This document shows, piece after piece, positions 5,472 through 7,500 of a DNA stretch of 7,500 bases. The position numbers and the translations under genes were made by a program. Source of the DNA: CAZABS01 sp964483635. Lineage in GTDB: Bacteria > Patescibacteriota > Minisyncoccia > Moranbacterales > UBA1568. Under the pieces are notes generated by a model, which had not been told where the DNA came from, did not search any database, and saw only the letters and a program-made list of their open reading frames with translations. The stretch covers positions 1 to 7,500 of the forward strand of contig CAZABS010000041.1 in assembly GCA_964483635.1 (NCBI GenBank). The letters run 5' to 3'. The first letter of the stretch is position 1, and each line of letters begins with the position of its first letter.

Positions 5472-7500
5472 TGTCTCTCACTCATTCTCGAGTTACTCAG
5501 TACATCGGAATCTTGCTTATCCTCGGCGCTCTAGGTGGGGGTTACTTCTATTGGCAGGCCAAGGCTGGTTCAACTATTGTCGATAGAGCGATTTCTTACA
5601 ACGCTCTCACAAGTGGCAGCGCTACGACGACTGATCCAGCGACAACTGCCAGTATCTCACCCGGAGCCAACCGACTTATCCTCGCGGCGGTTACTTCGAA
5701 TTCACTTCAGTCTCCGACCCTCACGGGAAATGGGCTCACGTGGGTTGAAATCGGGGCAAGTCAAGATGCTGCTCGGCGCACGGTGCTCTTTCGGGCGATG
5801 AGTGCTGCTCCGACAACCGGTGCAGTCACGATAGATTGGGCGAGTGCTCCGGGGGAGCAACGCTGGGTGATCAGTGAATTCGACAACGTTGATACTTCGG
5901 GTACCAATGGGTCTGGTGCTATCGCCCAGTCGGCAACGAACTTTCTTGATTTGACCACGAGCTTCACGATTACTCTCGCGGAGTTTTCTGCACCGGGAAA
6001 TGCTACCTATGGAGTGGTACAAGCCTACACCGTTGATTCCAATAGCATCTCATCTGGATCGGGATTTTCGGGGATTGTGACGCATGGTACCAATTTCAAA
6101 CAACAGGCACAGTACAAGCTTGGAAATGATACGACGGTGGATTGGACAAACATCAACAATGTATATTGGCGTGGTATTGCGGTTGAAATTAAGAAGAAAG
6201 GTGGCACGAAACTCAACACCGCAATTCGAGACTCGCTGAGTGAGGGTCTTGCCGGCTACTGGAAACTCGATGACGCATCTGGAACGACGGCCACGGACTC
6301 GAGTGTCAATGCATACAATGGTACGCTTACCAATGGTCCGACGTGGAGCACCGGACGGATCGGTGGGGCAGTGACGTTTGATGGAACGGATGATGTCATA
6401 ACCGCTGGGAATAATCTTGATATTGGTACAGGTGATGTCACCATGTCGGCTTGGATAAATGCTGCCAATGCCAATCAGTGCACTACTATTATGGGAAAGC
6501 GGTTGAATGGTGGGAGCTATGCCCAGTATACTTTTGCAGCCGGACATTTCAATAGTTCTGGTGTTTGTGTCTCATCGAAAAAGATTGGATGCTTTTTTCA
6601 CGCGGGAACAATTGTAGATAACAACAATACTCAAAATTACCGAACGACTGACGATATCCTCGATGGGAGTTGGCATCATGTGGTGTGTCGCCGGACGAGT
6701 GGCCAAGGATTATCTATTTTCGTCGATGGGGTGAAGCGTCTTCTCACCGCGGAAATCGCCAATACAACCAATGTCAACACGACCAATTCCGGAGCGTTCG
6801 CTATCGGAGCTTCAGATGGACCTGCCTTACCTTTCACTGGAACAATCGATGAAGCGCGGCTCTACAAGCGTTCGCTTTCTGATGATGAAATTCTTCGGCT
6901 CTCGAGAACCTCTGCTCCGACTAATCCCGATACGCGGCTCAAGGGCTACTGGAGTTTTGATGGCGACAGTATCTCCGGCACGACCGCACGTGACCTTTCG
7001 GGAGGTGGGAACAACGGAACACTTACCAACGGTCCCACCATCACCGAAGGTATTCACGGCCAAGCGCTCGCGTTTGATGGAAATAATGATTATATTGATG
7101 CGGCATCACCCGTGACGGGGTGGCCATTGACAACAAGTGTGTGGTTTAAGACATCAAGTACGAGTGGTACTTATCGATCCATGGTGAGTAGCGCCTCGGG
7201 TGGTTCGAGTGCGATAGCCGTATTACAGTTCGATTCAGGAAGTGCTTGTGGAAGTTCGAGCAAGATGAAATATATTATACGAGATAATTCTGCGAGTAAT
7301 ACGGCACAGATCTGTTCATTGTATGCTGTCAATGATAATGCTTGGCATCATGCTGTTGGAGTAACAAGCGCCGCGAATGATCATAAACTTTACATTGATG
7401 GTGTCCTACATGGAGTCTCAACGGTTTCTCTCGGAACAACTGTTTTTAATTTTATGAGGATAGCCGATCTTGCCGCGCAGTCTTATCCTGGTTCTCTCGA
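5471..7500 (+). CDS. Secreted surface protein with tandem LamG-like domains, 5' part
   Basis: An open frame of 676 codons runs off the window, so the C-terminus and full length are unknown. The N-terminus has a hydrophobic helix at about residues 11-28 followed by AKA|G at 30-33, a plausible signal peptidase I site after A32. Residues about 35-250 are a Thr/Ser/Gly-rich beta region with a GNGLTWVEIG motif and an RRTVLFRAM strand, resembling beta-sandwich modules of large exported proteins. Residues 260-477 form a LamG/concanavalin-A-like (LamG_3 type) domain: GLAGYWKLDD, FDGTDDV, GSWHHVV at W401-H403, SIFVDGVKR and GTIDEARLYKRSLSDDEI. Residues 490-676 start a second copy: LKGYWSFDGD, FDGNNDYI, AWHHAV at W625-H627 and LYIDGVLHG. 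Four cysteines in domain 1 and two in domain 2 could form disulfides outside the cell. Such folds usually bind glycans or proteins, so attachment to a host cell or matrix is plausible but not shown. ATG 5471 is chosen because the signal peptide follows directly; no Shine-Dalgarno is present. Confidence 0.85.
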   Translation, partial: MSLTHSRVTQYIGILLILGALGGGYFYWQAKAGSTIVDRAISYNALTSGSATTTDPATTASISPGANRLILAAVTSNSLQSPTLTGNGLTWVEIGASQDAARRTVLFRAMSAAPTTGAVTIDWASAPGEQRWVISEFDNVDTSGTNGSGAIAQSATNFLDLTTSFTITLAEFSAPGNATYGVVQAYTVDSNSISSGSGFSGIVTHGTNFKQQAQYKLGNDTTVDWTNINNVYWRGIAVEIKKKGGTKLNTAIRDSLSEGLAGYWKLDDASGTTATDSSVNAYNGTLTNGPTWSTGRIGGAVTFDGTDDVITAGNNLDIGTGDVTMSAWINAANANQCTTIMGKRLNGGSYAQYTFAAGHFNSSGVCVSSKKIGCFFHAGTIVDNNNTQNYRTTDDILDGSWHHVVCRRTSGQGLSIFVDGVKRLLTAEIANTTNVNTTNSGAFAIGASDGPALPFTGTIDEARLYKRSLSDDEILRLSRTSAPTNPDTRLKGYWSFDGDSISGTTARDLSGGGNNGTLTNGPTITEGIHGQALAFDGNNDYIDAASPVTGWPLTTSVWFKTSSTSGTYRSMVSSASGGSSAIAVLQFDSGSACGSSSKMKYIIRDNSASNTAQICSLYAVNDNAWHHAVGVTSAANDHKLYIDGVLHGVSTVSLGTTVFNFMRIADLAAQSYPGSL

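Noticed and set aside
6050..6547. 165-codon open frame on the minus strand inside the LamG gene
   Set aside because: It is antisense to a clear LamG domain; the composition looks like a reverse-complement shadow, with no start signal or motif.

Overview
The window looks like a scaffold from a candidate-phyla-radiation (Patescibacteria, probably Parcubacteria-like) bacterium. This is an inference from several weak signs: a DNA polymerase I with a decayed proofreading domain, divergent minimal replication proteins, a short uncharacterised ORF, a DUF3048-type membrane protein, a large secreted LamG-repeat protein, and start sites without clear Shine-Dalgarno sequences. holA ends at a natural TGA straight after its conserved C-terminus, so TGA seems to be a stop here. 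That argues against the Gracilibacteria/SR1 code, in which TGA means glycine. The assembly is a draft: positions 4215-4314 are a run of exactly 100 N.

Layout. (1) 23-2638, +: full-length polA, whose -10 box lies so close to the ATG that the mRNA is probably leaderless. (2) 2665-2695: a hairpin flanked by A and T tracts, placed as a bidirectional terminator between convergent genes. (3) 2732-3064, -: an unrecognised 110-residue protein. (4) 3065-3109: a divergent promoter region in which the two -10 boxes overlap on one GTATAC palindrome. (5) 3110-3961, +: mutM/fpg, complete. (6) 3979-4214, +: N-terminus of a DUF3048 (YerB-like) membrane-anchored protein, cut by the N gap, with a short C-terminal coding remnant after it (4316-4387). 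(7) 4399-5352, +: holA, DNA polymerase III delta. (8) 5353-5470: a dense regulatory region with a 21-bp near-palindrome, an extended -10 promoter, a 12-bp perfect stem-loop and a pyrimidine-rich leader with CTACTCA repeats. (9) 5471-7500, +: the 5' part of a secreted protein with a signal peptide, a beta-rich N-terminal region and two LamG/concanavalin-A-like domains, running off the end of the window.

How the genes relate. polA, mutM and holA form a small replication and base-excision-repair neighbourhood: Pol I fills gaps, Fpg removes oxidised purines and creates gaps, and delta loads the beta clamp. mutM, the DUF3048 gene and perhaps holA read as one transcription unit, though the gap prevents proof. 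The LamG gene has its own promoter and is a separate cell-surface unit. I see no CRISPR array, tRNA, rRNA, insertion sequence or recognisable defence system. The observations most worth checking are the shared divergent -10 element, the leaderless and SD-less start sites, the regulatory region before the LamG gene, and the loss of proofreading residues in Pol I.
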